From contig CAAGQC010000096.1 in assembly GCA_900771995.1 (NCBI GenBank), positions 1 through 64,000 on the forward strand: a stretch of DNA of 64,000 nucleotides. The letters run 5' to 3'. Positions 48,895 through 56,666 of the stretch are shown piece after piece (within the stretch, counting starts at the first letter, position 1; every line of letters starts with the position of its first letter). The DNA is from Lachnospiraceae bacterium. GTDB lineage: Bacteria; Bacillota; Clostridia; Lachnospirales; Lachnospiraceae. A program made the position numbers and the translations under genes. The notes beneath the pieces are model-generated. The model made no database searches. It was not told the origin of the DNA and saw only the letters and a program-made list of their open reading frames with translations.

Positions 48895-49689
48895 GTGAAT
48901 TATATTATGATATATATCAGATTTGTTATCATATATATGAAGGGCAAATTGGAGTATCACCTTTCACTTTTGTTTGAGTTAGTTGCAAATACCATTTTAA
49001 TCGGAGTTTATTTTGCCGGTTTCTATGTCATATTCTGCAATTTTGAAAGTATTGCCGGTTGGAACAAATACGAGGTTCTCTTTATGTTTACAACAAGCTG
49101 GCTGTCCTATTCTTTCAGCTGTTTTTTCTTCTGGAGTCCGATGCGTGATATCGGCGAGCTGGTTCGAAGCGGTAAATTTGATCTGTACCTGATACGCCCG
49201 ATCAGTCCATTTACCTATCTGGTTTTACAACAGTTTCAATATACATTCCTGCCCAGAATGTTTTTTTCGGTATTTTTTTGGATATACAGCCTAAAAAAGC
49301 TTGAGATATCATGGAGTTCCGTAACAATAGCCTATTATCTCCTGACTTTGATTTCCGGTTTTATCATTTTTTCCGCAATCACTGTGATTACCGGCACAAT
49401 TAGCTTTTGGACAGTTAAAAGTGAAGAAATAGTTTCCCTGCTGACCGATAACAACTATGGACTGAAAAATTTCTGCGATTACCCAATACAAATTTACTCA
49501 AGAGGAATACCATTCCTGCTTACATTTATCGTGCCATATGCTTTAACCGGCTATTACCCTGTGGCAAATCTGCTTGACAAACATCTGCCATATACATGGA
49601 TTGCATATACCTCGCCGGTTATTGCTATAATTATAGCAATAACCGCTTATAAATTCTGGCATATTGGTTTGAAGCATTATGGGAAATAA
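48895..49689 (+). CDS. ABC-2 type exporter permease, second subunit
   Basis: A 264-residue partner permease with six helices. LFMFTTSWLSYSFSCFFFWS and DIGELVRSGKFDLYLIRPIS match the second subunit of paired ABC-2 permeases, in which the LVRSGKFDLYLIRP loop is common. The start is GTG 48895 with AGGGAGG upstream. Last gene of the exporter unit. Intact, with no stop or frameshift. Confidence 0.85.
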   Translation: MNYIMIYIRFVIIYMKGKLEYHLSLLFELVANTILIGVYFAGFYVIFCNFESIAGWNKYEVLFMFTTSWLSYSFSCFFFWSPMRDIGELVRSGKFDLYLIRPISPFTYLVLQQFQYTFLPRMFFSVFFWIYSLKKLEISWSSVTIAYYLLTLISGFIIFSAITVITGTISFWTVKSEEIVSLLTDNNYGLKNFCDYPIQIYSRGIPFLLTFIVPYALTGYYPVANLLDKHLPYTWIAYTSPVIAIIIAITAYKFWHIGLKHYGK

Positions 49690-49889
49690 AATCAGCAATC
49701 AGTAGAAAATAAACAACGTATTTGGGTAGTACTCACCATAAACCTCCTTCAAATATTGCTACTGGCATCCTGCACCGATAGCATACTCTTCAAAATTCAA
49801 AAATGAACTATTTTTATATTCGTAAAAAATCTATAACCGAATATAGGCAAATCCTATATGGTTCAACGAAGCGTGTCGACATGCACACA
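49690..49889. other. AT-rich spacer
   Basis: No credible gene. An imperfect stem-loop (ATATAGG/CCTATAT) lies near 49843-49860. A short minus-strand frame after AAGGAGG near 49752 reads 15 codons and has no known match; I do not call it. Confidence 0.4.
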
Positions 49890-49926
49890 TAAAAAGCACC
49901 GGCCCGCCTATTGCGAACCGGCACTT
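49890..49926 (-). terminator. Terminator of the LacI-linked sugar operon
   Basis: On the minus strand AAGTGCCGG (49926-49918) pairs with CCGGTGCTT (49902-49894) using G-U pairs, followed by TTTT. It lies 17 nt after the beta-phosphoglucomutase stop. Confidence 0.6.
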
Positions 49927-49942
49927 TACTTAATCAAAAACG

Positions 49943-50581
49943 TTATAGTATTTCCAACAGGTTTCTTAAGTATTTTATGGAAATTTCACAATCAGGTATA
50001 TTTTCTGCTGACCAAATTCCAATTGCATGAAATTTGCCCGAATATGCAGCCTTTATACCTGACGTAGCGTCCTCAATTACCATTGCCTCCTCCGGCTGAA
50101 TTCCAAGTTTCTTCGCTGCCAGTAAAAAAACTTCCGGGTCGGGTTTTGATCGTTTAATCTGGTTTCCGTCAACTACTGCGTCAAAAAAATCCGTCAGTCC
50201 CAGGCATTTTAATATGGTACCTGCATTTTTACTGGAAGAACCAATAGCCAGTAAATACCCCCTCTTGTGCAGCGTCTGCAAGGTGTATAATGTTTCCTCC
50301 GATAAATCCTTCGGCGTCATTTCTGCCAGATACTTCTGATATATCCTATTTTTCTCTTCGGCAAGTCTTGCTTTTTCTTCATCAGAGTACTCTGCCGCAT
50401 GTTCTCCCAGCATGATTTCAAGGCTCTCCATACGTCCGACTCCGCGAAGCTTCCTATTTGCTGTACGGTCAAATGGAATATGCAGCCTGTCTGCAAGAGT
50501 TTTCCATGCCCTATAATGGTAATCATCTGTGTAGCAGATTACGCCGTCCAAGTCAAAAATAATACCTTTAATCTGCTTCAT
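49943..50581 (-). CDS. pgmB: Beta-phosphoglucomutase
   Basis: HAD-family enzyme, 212 residues, that turns beta-glucose-1-phosphate into glucose-6-phosphate. FDLDGVICYTDDYHY carries the nucleophile Asp and acid/base Asp; GSSSKNAG is the HAD motif 2 region, and KPDPEVFLLAAKKLG plus MVIEDATSGIKAA carry motifs 3 and 4. Start ATG 50581 (MKQIKGIIFD) follows AGGAAAAAG. It matches the GH65 phosphorylase at 58450, whose product it would use. It is the last gene of the minus-strand operon. Confidence 0.93.
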   Translation of the reverse strand: MKQIKGIIFDLDGVICYTDDYHYRAWKTLADRLHIPFDRTANRKLRGVGRMESLEIMLGEHAAEYSDEEKARLAEEKNRIYQKYLAEMTPKDLSEETLYTLQTLHKRGYLLAIGSSSKNAGTILKCLGLTDFFDAVVDGNQIKRSKPDPEVFLLAAKKLGIQPEEAMVIEDATSGIKAAYSGKFHAIGIWSAENIPDCEISIKYLRNLLEIL

Positions 50582-50588
50582 CTTTTTC

Positions 50589-51941
50589 CTACACCATCCT
50601 TGCGGAATCAGGAATAATCGATATAATCCTGCATCCATGCGGTTCTAAAACCGCTTCAAAATGGTCTGAGACGCCCAAATCCTTCTTTAACCACAAATCC
50701 CGTATTTTGCCTTTCGAAATACCGATTTTTTCTTCAAAATCAATATTACATTCCTTCTCTTTGTTATCACGGTTAAATATACCAACGATTCTTTCGCCGT
50801 TTGTTTTTGTTCCAGTCCAGATTTCGCTCTCAGGATTTTTTATGTCGTCAGAGAGCGGAAAACAGACCACTCCCTCTTTATTTAATCCCAGGAGCTCCGT
50901 GTTCTGATAAATCCAGCCGCTGTCGCCAATCGAATCATACTGGTCAGCAATGTCTAACGGAGCACCGGAAAGGATACATAACGATACCGCACTCTTTCTT
51001 TCTTCATCGTTATCAAATGTATTTAACCTCAGCATATCCGCATCCATAATCATATTGTGTTCATAAAACTTTCTAGACCAATAAATTAAGCCATCAAAGG
51101 GTGTGGTAAACTGTGACCAGTAATCAAAACGAATTCCTCTATTCTTATCACTGAAATTCAGCCATCCGCCGGTACCGCAGTCCTCATTAATTCTTGCCAT
51201 TGAACCCATACCAAATTCATTTTCGCCATCATGTTTCAGATGAGGCATTACCAGACTGATCATGATTTTATCACCTGCTGCCTCACGTATCCATTTCAGT
51301 GCAGTTCTGTAGTTTTTCACGCCATGGTCTCTTCCGATTTTTGTTCCTTTATCATAACCGTCTTCATACCACGAAATAAAGTCGATTCTCAAGAAATCAA
51401 CCTTGTTATCAATGAAGAACTGAACATAGCCCTGAATATATTCCTTGGCTCCTGGTCTGTTCACATCCACCCAAAACAACGATTTATCCCCATTATAATA
51501 GGAAAATCGATCTCCTTTAAGTGATTGATTGTCACCCTCAAAAATATAATCTGTATCTGTTATATCATGAACCGGGATATCCGTACCCACAACCTTATAG
51601 TGGGAATCATTCACAGCTTTCGGGCTAATCCACAGCGGATTATAATAAACACCAAGAGCAAGTCCGCGCTCATTACAATAATCAGACCAATACAACCAGT
51701 CATGCTTCCATGTATCATGGTGTTTCAAAAGGTAACCATTCTCATTCAAGCAAAACGAATCCTCTATCCAGCCATCCGTGCATATCATTTCGTATCCGTA
51801 CGGAACATAATTTTTGGCAATCCAGTCAACATTGTCCTTAAATCTGTCCTCCGGCATATAGGAATTATTGGTAACCTGATATTCATAAGTGCACCAATAG
51901 AGCGGGCCGGTTTTTTTCTCTAAAGATAATCTCATAATCAT
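50589..51941 (-). CDS. Clan GH-D glycoside hydrolase (GH27/GH36-like)
   Basis: A 450-residue TIM-barrel hydrolase. GPLYWCTYEYQVTNNSYMPE begins the barrel, WIAKNYVPYGYEMICTDGW matches strand 2 of GH27, VDFLRIDFISWYEDG carries the likely nucleophile Asp, and ARINEDCGTGGW the likely acid/base Asp. A C-terminal beta domain ends in LEPHGCRIISI. Known activities in the clan are alpha-galactosidase and isomaltodextranase; with a GH65 phosphorylase in the same locus an alpha-glucan-type substrate is as likely as a galactoside. No signal peptide. AGGAG precedes ATG 51941 closely; ATG two codons later is possible. Confidence 0.7.
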   Translation of the reverse strand: MIMRLSLEKKTGPLYWCTYEYQVTNNSYMPEDRFKDNVDWIAKNYVPYGYEMICTDGWIEDSFCLNENGYLLKHHDTWKHDWLYWSDYCNERGLALGVYYNPLWISPKAVNDSHYKVVGTDIPVHDITDTDYIFEGDNQSLKGDRFSYYNGDKSLFWVDVNRPGAKEYIQGYVQFFIDNKVDFLRIDFISWYEDGYDKGTKIGRDHGVKNYRTALKWIREAAGDKIMISLVMPHLKHDGENEFGMGSMARINEDCGTGGWLNFSDKNRGIRFDYWSQFTTPFDGLIYWSRKFYEHNMIMDADMLRLNTFDNDEERKSAVSLCILSGAPLDIADQYDSIGDSGWIYQNTELLGLNKEGVVCFPLSDDIKNPESEIWTGTKTNGERIVGIFNRDNKEKECNIDFEEKIGISKGKIRDLWLKKDLGVSDHFEAVLEPHGCRIISIIPDSARMV

Positions 51942-52002
51942 TTTCTCCTGTTTAGTTGTTTCTTGTAATATGTTGTCCTTTCAGCCTGTGGCACTAACAT
52001 TG

Positions 52003-52842
52003 TTATCCTTTGACAGCACCATCTGTAAGTCCCTGCTGCATAAACTGCTTCTGAAAAACAACAAAAACAGCAATAATCGGGATAACGGCAATTACCGATC
52101 CTGCAAATAGCAGACCATAATTGGTTGCATGTTGTCCCTTGAACATCTGAAGTGCAACAGGGAGTGTTCTCTTTGTTTCTGATTTCACAAATGTTAACAC
52201 TGTAAACAAATCATTCCAGTATCCCGTAAACGCAAATATTGCGGAAGTACTTATAGCCGGCTTGGAAATCGGCACTACCAAGCTTATCAGAATTCGAAAT
52301 CTGGATGCACCGTCCAGCATCATGGATTCCTCCAGTTCCTTGGGAATGCTTTCAAAAAAGCCACGGTAGAAGAAAGTATTACCTGCAATGCACATCGATG
52401 TCCACAGTAAAAGCACAGCGGAATACCGGTCAACCAATTTAAAGGAATTCATTACGGTATACTGAGAAATAATCGCCAGCTGTGCCGGAATCATCATCGT
52501 TGCAAGAAAAAGGTTGAAAATTGCTTCTTTTCCAGGGAATTCAAATCTCGAGAACCCATAGGAAACCACTACCGAAATCACTACATTCAGGCACATACCG
52601 CCGACAGATAAAAATCCGGAATTAAGGATATATCTGAAGAAATGATTATCCACCCATACGGTATTATAATTTTTAAAATTTAACGGAAGCTCCGGAAAAA
52701 GCAACGGCTTATCAGGAAGAATTCCCTTAATATTACTAAACGATGTCGCAACCATTGTCATAAACGGCATGATGCATACCAAACACAAGAAAATCAATAC
52801 TATATGAAATATCAGGTTAACTAAAAGCTCTTTTCTTTTCAT
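52003..52842 (-). CDS. Carbohydrate ABC transporter permease, MalG type (second locus)
   Basis: A 279-residue CUT1 permease with six helices and EAA loop KELEESMMLDGASRFRI. The end FMQQGLTDGAVKG is typical of MalG-type proteins. Start is ATG 52842 (MKRKELLVNL) with GGAGG just upstream; the frame is open to 52869 only within the spacer. Pairs with the permease gene upstream. Confidence 0.92.
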   Translation of the reverse strand: MKRKELLVNLIFHIVLIFLCLVCIMPFMTMVATSFSNIKGILPDKPLLFPELPLNFKNYNTVWVDNHFFRYILNSGFLSVGGMCLNVVISVVVSYGFSRFEFPGKEAIFNLFLATMMIPAQLAIISQYTVMNSFKLVDRYSAVLLLWTSMCIAGNTFFYRGFFESIPKELEESMMLDGASRFRILISLVVPISKPAISTSAIFAFTGYWNDLFTVLTFVKSETKRTLPVALQMFKGQHATNYGLLFAGSVIAVIPIIAVFVVFQKQFMQQGLTDGAVKG

Positions 52843-52873
52843 GCTTCCTCCGTTACTAACCAAAACCATTCTA

Positions 52874-53848
52874 TTAATATTCGGTTTTTCCGTATCCCAT
52901 TTTTTTCTTTAATATCATGGACACTATGAAAACAAACACACCCATGAAGATACCGCACGCCGCAGCATAGCTGAATTCAAAGTAGTTGAAAGCTCTCGTA
53001 TAAATATAATCGAGCATAACATCAGTAGTACCAAGTGGTCCTCCCTCTGTGAGCAGAAAGACCTGAATAAAGATATTCATTGCGCCGTTAATAAGGTTGA
53101 CTATCAAATAGAATATAGTTGCCTTCGTACATGGAATAGTAATATAAAAAAAACTTTTCCAGAAGTTAGCTCCATCAATTCTCGCCACTTCATAAAGATC
53201 ACGCGGTACGCCGGTAAGTGCGGCAAGATATATAATCATTACCCAGCCAAAGCCTTTCCAAATCGTCGCAATCCATATAACCGCATTGGCAGTCCATGTA
53301 TTGGAGAACCACGAGATTGGCTCACTAATAATGTGCAAATGCAATAAGATAAAATTGGCAAGACTGCCCGAATCTGAACTGAAAATGTATTCGAATATGT
53401 TTGCCACTACAACCCAATCGCAGATAACCGCAACATATAAAATGACTTTATAGATATTTTTACAGACCCTAACCCTGTGAACCATAACGGCCGCCAATAC
53501 GCCCAATATCATCTGACCGGGAACAGTTACCAGCACGGCAAGAATACTGTTTCTGAAGGAAAGCCAAAAATAATAGCCGTCACTGCCCTTTACCGTTATA
53601 TCTGTAAAGATTTTTTTGAAATTTGCCAACCCGATAAAAGGATGTTTTGTTCCGGGAAGAATGCTGTAATCTGTAGTTGCAATATATAAGTTTTTAATTT
53701 GAGGATACAACACAAACACGGTAAATAAAACCAATGGAATTCCAATAAAAGGCAGAACCTCAATCCACTGTTTCAAGCCCGTTGTATAACGGTTTTCCGC
53801 CTTTTTCCTGTTTTTCAAGTCTACATATCCTTTATTTTTTGCTTTCAT
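52874..53848 (-). CDS. Carbohydrate ABC transporter permease, MalF type (second locus)
   Basis: A 324-residue CUT1 permease with six helices and EAA loop RDLYEVARIDGANFWK. I start it at ATG 53848 (MKAKNKGYVD), with GAGGAG at slightly long spacing; the frame is open to 53941 but passes through a stem-loop that belongs to the end of the solute-binding gene. No ATPase gene is in the locus. Confidence 0.9.
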   Translation of the reverse strand: MKAKNKGYVDLKNRKKAENRYTTGLKQWIEVLPFIGIPLVLFTVFVLYPQIKNLYIATTDYSILPGTKHPFIGLANFKKIFTDITVKGSDGYYFWLSFRNSILAVLVTVPGQMILGVLAAVMVHRVRVCKNIYKVILYVAVICDWVVVANIFEYIFSSDSGSLANFILLHLHIISEPISWFSNTWTANAVIWIATIWKGFGWVMIIYLAALTGVPRDLYEVARIDGANFWKSFFYITIPCTKATIFYLIVNLINGAMNIFIQVFLLTEGGPLGTTDVMLDYIYTRAFNYFEFSYAAACGIFMGVFVFIVSMILKKKMGYGKTEY

Positions 53849-53907
53849 ACACCATCCATTCTCCTCAATCTTTACTCCGCTTATAGATTTGGAAAATCTT
53901 TTTATAT

Positions 53908-53939
53908 GAACCATCGGATTATTGAAAATCCGATGGTTC
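53908..53939 (-). repeat. Stem-loop after the solute-binding gene (second locus)
   Basis: Perfect 13-bp stem GAACCATCGGATT/AATCCGATGGTTC (53908-53920 with 53927-53939), 10 nt past the stop of the solute-binding gene. No T-run follows on the minus strand, so it is more likely an mRNA end stabiliser than a terminator. Confidence 0.6.
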
Positions 53940-53949
53940 ATAAGACTAT

Positions 53950-55278
53950 TTAGTCAGCTAGTAAAGCATCTATCTCGCCCGCTAACTTATCCAGTGTCTC
54001 TTTTGCTCCTGCTTCATGGCGGAACACCTGTTCAAATGCAATATTAATCTTCTCATCTATCTTTTCCCAATTTGCATTTGGAATTCTGGCCACAGAAGTC
54101 TCTAACTGCTGGAGACATGCAGCCATAACAGGATTCTGTAAAACCTCTTCAGAATCTGCCGCAGTCTTTGTAGGCGGAACAACCGAACCCTGAACTGCCA
54201 TCGGAATCATAGCCTCATCGCTGGAAAGATACTTCATCAGAAGCCATGCTTCTTCATTATGTTTGCCATTGTTAAACATAACTACATTCTCTCCGCCAAC
54301 AACGGAAATACTTCCGGCTGATCCGGCAGGAAGAAGGTCTCCATAAGCATATTTATCCTTTTCCTCTTCTGTAGTACATGCGGGGAACCACGGACCTTCT
54401 GCCATCATAAGCACCTGATCACCGGTAATTCCTCCCCATGCATCAGGAGAACCACCTAAAAGTGCCGGTGACATAATTCCCTCATCACTCCACTGAACAA
54501 GTGTTTCAAGTGCCTTTACGCTTGCTTCGCTATTAATATAACCGGTTGCCGTAGAATATGCATCGTCTGTAAAAGTACCACCAAGAGAATAGAAATACGG
54601 CATGAGCTGCCAGCAAGTAACGCCGCCGCAGCCAATCAAATATTCACCCTCACCTAACTTATTTTTTGCCGCCACAAGTTCGTCATATGTCTTTGGCAAC
54701 GAATCAAAACCGGCCTTTTCCAAAAGCGCTAAATTATAGAATGCAAACGTTGTATTTGTACTATTCGGAAGTCCGTAGTGCTTTCCGTTATAAAGGTTAG
54801 TATTGAGGGGACCTTCGAAGAAGTTATCTGCCAGTTCCTCATAACCTTCCAAATCATCAACCTCGACAAGTGCCCCCATCTTTGCAAATTCAGGCGTCCA
54901 GATAATATCCAATCTCATTACATCTGGCGCCGTGCCGCTGGAGATGGCAGTAATCAGCTGCTGTTTTAATCCATCTGTCGGCATTGTTACTGATTCCACA
55001 GTAATCCACGGATATTTTTCCTCAAATGCCGGGATAATCACATTGTTTAATACTGGCGTTTCCGCCTCGCCGTGAGTGTTCCAATAAACAAGCGTAACCG
55101 GTTCATGTTCTTCATTATCAGCCACTTCAGTTTCGTCCTGTCCCTGTGTGGTTCCAGTCTCATCCTGTCCTTGCGCAGTGTCAGTTTTGTTTGTACCCGC
55201 ATCAGACGAGCATGCGGTAAGTACCATAATCATTACGAGTACAAATGCGATCATCGAAAAAAATTTCTTGCTCTTCAT
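53950..55278 (-). CDS. Sugar-binding lipoprotein (second locus)
   Basis: Type 1 solute-binding protein, 442 residues, with a lipobox LTAC (Cys about residue 23). The linker contains a small duplication (two copies of QGQDET). The binding domain shows VTLVYWNTHGEAETPVLNNV, SSGTAPDVMRLDIIWTPEF and NGKHYGLPNSTNTTFAFYN, typical for CUT1 sugar-binding proteins. It serves the two permeases that follow. Ligand unknown; the locus enzymes suggest an alpha-linked gluco-oligosaccharide. Confidence 0.93.
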   Translation of the reverse strand: MKSKKFFSMIAFVLVMIMVLTACSSDAGTNKTDTAQGQDETGTTQGQDETEVADNEEHEPVTLVYWNTHGEAETPVLNNVIIPAFEEKYPWITVESVTMPTDGLKQQLITAISSGTAPDVMRLDIIWTPEFAKMGALVEVDDLEGYEELADNFFEGPLNTNLYNGKHYGLPNSTNTTFAFYNLALLEKAGFDSLPKTYDELVAAKNKLGEGEYLIGCGGVTCWQLMPYFYSLGGTFTDDAYSTATGYINSEASVKALETLVQWSDEGIMSPALLGGSPDAWGGITGDQVLMMAEGPWFPACTTEEEKDKYAYGDLLPAGSAGSISVVGGENVVMFNNGKHNEEAWLLMKYLSSDEAMIPMAVQGSVVPPTKTAADSEEVLQNPVMAACLQQLETSVARIPNANWEKIDEKINIAFEQVFRHEAGAKETLDKLAGEIDALLAD

Positions 55279-55345
55279 TGTTCATCTTCTCCTCATTTTT
55301 AATGAATACATTGATTTTTTATCTCTTTTCGCCTATAATGAATTT

Positions 55346-55416
55346 TAACGAAAAGGATTGCACCTTTTTACTGTCGGTTTGCACGAACTTTAGCGGGGTC
55401 GTGCAGACCGTTTTTT
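55346..55416 (+). ncRNA. Candidate small RNA between lacI and the solute-binding gene
   Basis: On the plus strand TTGATT (55311-55316), exactly 17 nt, then TATAAT (55334-55339) form a good promoter with no gene behind it. About 36 nt further on, a stem CGGTTTGCACGA/TCGTGCAGACCG (55375-55386 with 55399-55410) followed by six T forms a terminator. The predicted product is about 70 nt, antisense to the spacer between lacI and the solute-binding gene, which are both on the minus strand. Confidence 0.5.
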
Positions 55417-55443
55417 CACCTCCTCTTTCTTTCTGCAAGTGCA

Positions 55444-56460
55444 TTAGATTTTTTTGACAGAGTCGCGTTCCACCAGCTCAAGCGGAAGAATTTCTTCCTG
55501 TTTTGGTAATCCCGGATTCTGTATATGCTTAAGCAGCAGTTCTACTGCCTTTTGCCCTTTTAAGGAAATCTGCTGACGAACGGTCGTTAAACCCGGCGTC
55601 AGATATTGCGAGATTTCCACATCGTCAAAGCCTACGACAGAATAATCGTCCGGAACTCTTTTCCCGGATTCATATAATCCTTTCATCGCACCTATGGCCA
55701 ATATATCAGCAGCCGCTACAATACCCGTTACAGGAAGCTTTGCAGCCAACAGTTTTTTCGCAAATTCAATTCCGTTTTTATAATCAATCTGTCCTTCAAA
55801 TACATATGTATCCCGATAGGGTATTTCATACTCTGCCAATGCCTGCTGATATCCCAACAACCGTTTCTTCATTACACCATTTTCTTTCACCCTGCCAACA
55901 AAAAATGCAATATCCCGATGTCCCTGACTCAGCATGTAACGAGTGGCCAAATAACATCCGTATGCATCGTCAATATGGATACTGTGATAATAGTGATCAT
56001 TACAATAACTATCAATCAAAACAATTGGAATCTGAGTCTTCTTCATCTGCTGATAAAATTTATCCGGATACATTCCAATTACAATGATGCCATCCAGATT
56101 TCTTTTTTGTGCCAAAGTCAAATAGCTTTCATTCGCATCCGTAGCAGAAATCAAAATATGATATCCCGCCTGACGGGCATAGAACTCAATACTACCCAGA
56201 ATTTCACTGTAAAAGCTGTTCTGAAACATCAGTCTTTCTCCCGGTTCCGTTTGAGGAACTACCACGCCAACCAGCTTAGAATTCTTCATACTGAGACTAC
56301 GTGCGCTTAGATTCGGCACATAATCCAACTCTTCAATTGCGTCAAATATCTGCTCTTTGACTTCTTTTGAAATAGGGCGCTTTCCACTTAATGCATAGGA
56401 TACTGTGGCTGTCGACACACCAACTCTTTGTGCTACGTCCTTAAGTGTTGCTCTTTCCAC
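55444..56460 (-). CDS. LacI-family transcriptional regulator
   Basis: A 338-residue repressor. The N-terminus has the LacI helix-turn-helix and hinge (TLKDVAQRVGVSTATVSYAL, then VPNLSARSL), followed by a periplasmic-binding-protein-like sensor domain (LVGVVVPQTEPGERL, DGIIVIGMYPDK, VVGFDDVEISQYLTPGLTTV). The start is GTG 56460 with GGAAG upstream. Operator-like sequences occur both downstream of its own promoter and in front of the divergent glycosidase operon, so it probably controls both. It may be co-transcribed with the solute-binding gene. Confidence 0.93.
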   Translation of the reverse strand: MERATLKDVAQRVGVSTATVSYALSGKRPISKEVKEQIFDAIEELDYVPNLSARSLSMKNSKLVGVVVPQTEPGERLMFQNSFYSEILGSIEFYARQAGYHILISATDANESYLTLAQKRNLDGIIVIGMYPDKFYQQMKKTQIPIVLIDSYCNDHYYHSIHIDDAYGCYLATRYMLSQGHRDIAFFVGRVKENGVMKKRLLGYQQALAEYEIPYRDTYVFEGQIDYKNGIEFAKKLLAAKLPVTGIVAAADILAIGAMKGLYESGKRVPDDYSVVGFDDVEISQYLTPGLTTVRQQISLKGQKAVELLLKHIQNPGLPKQEEILPLELVERDSVKKI

Positions 56461-56488
56461 CTTATACTCTTCCTTCCGTTCAATATTT

Positions 56489-56646
56489 GTTTAACTGTTT
56501 AAATTGTTATCGTGTTTAAATCATAAGCTTTTTTTAAATATCTGTCAATAGTTTTTTAAATTTATTGTGTTTTTGTCAAATTTTTCATTGACACACGCTG
56601 TAATTTTGTTGTATTTTAATATAGACGATTGTTTAATCGTTTAAAC
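56489..56646. promoter_or_regulatory. Divergent promoters and LacI operators
   Basis: lacI promoter on the minus strand: TTGACA (56548-56543), 17 nt, TATGAT (56525-56520). Glycosidase promoter on the plus strand: TTGACA (56588-56593), 18 nt, TATTTT (56612-56617). Two similar pseudo-palindromes, GTTTAACTGTTTAAAT (56489-56504) and GTTTAATCGTTTAAAC (56631-56646), lie just downstream of the two starts: likely LacI-type operators. Confidence 0.7.
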
Positions 56647-56666
56647 TGAATTGTGAGGTACAAATC

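Noticed and set aside
46396..49689. Mobile element carrying the lower-G+C LysR/ABC exporter block
   Set aside because: No integrase, transposase, inverted ends or target-site duplication visible; only an uncertain Rpn-like tail lies nearby. Composition alone is not enough.
55383..55430. Nine-codon peptide (GTG AAA AAA CGG ...) after GGAGG on the minus strand past lacI
   Set aside because: Very short, in the stem of the hairpin and without homologues that I know; the GGAGG is probably chance.
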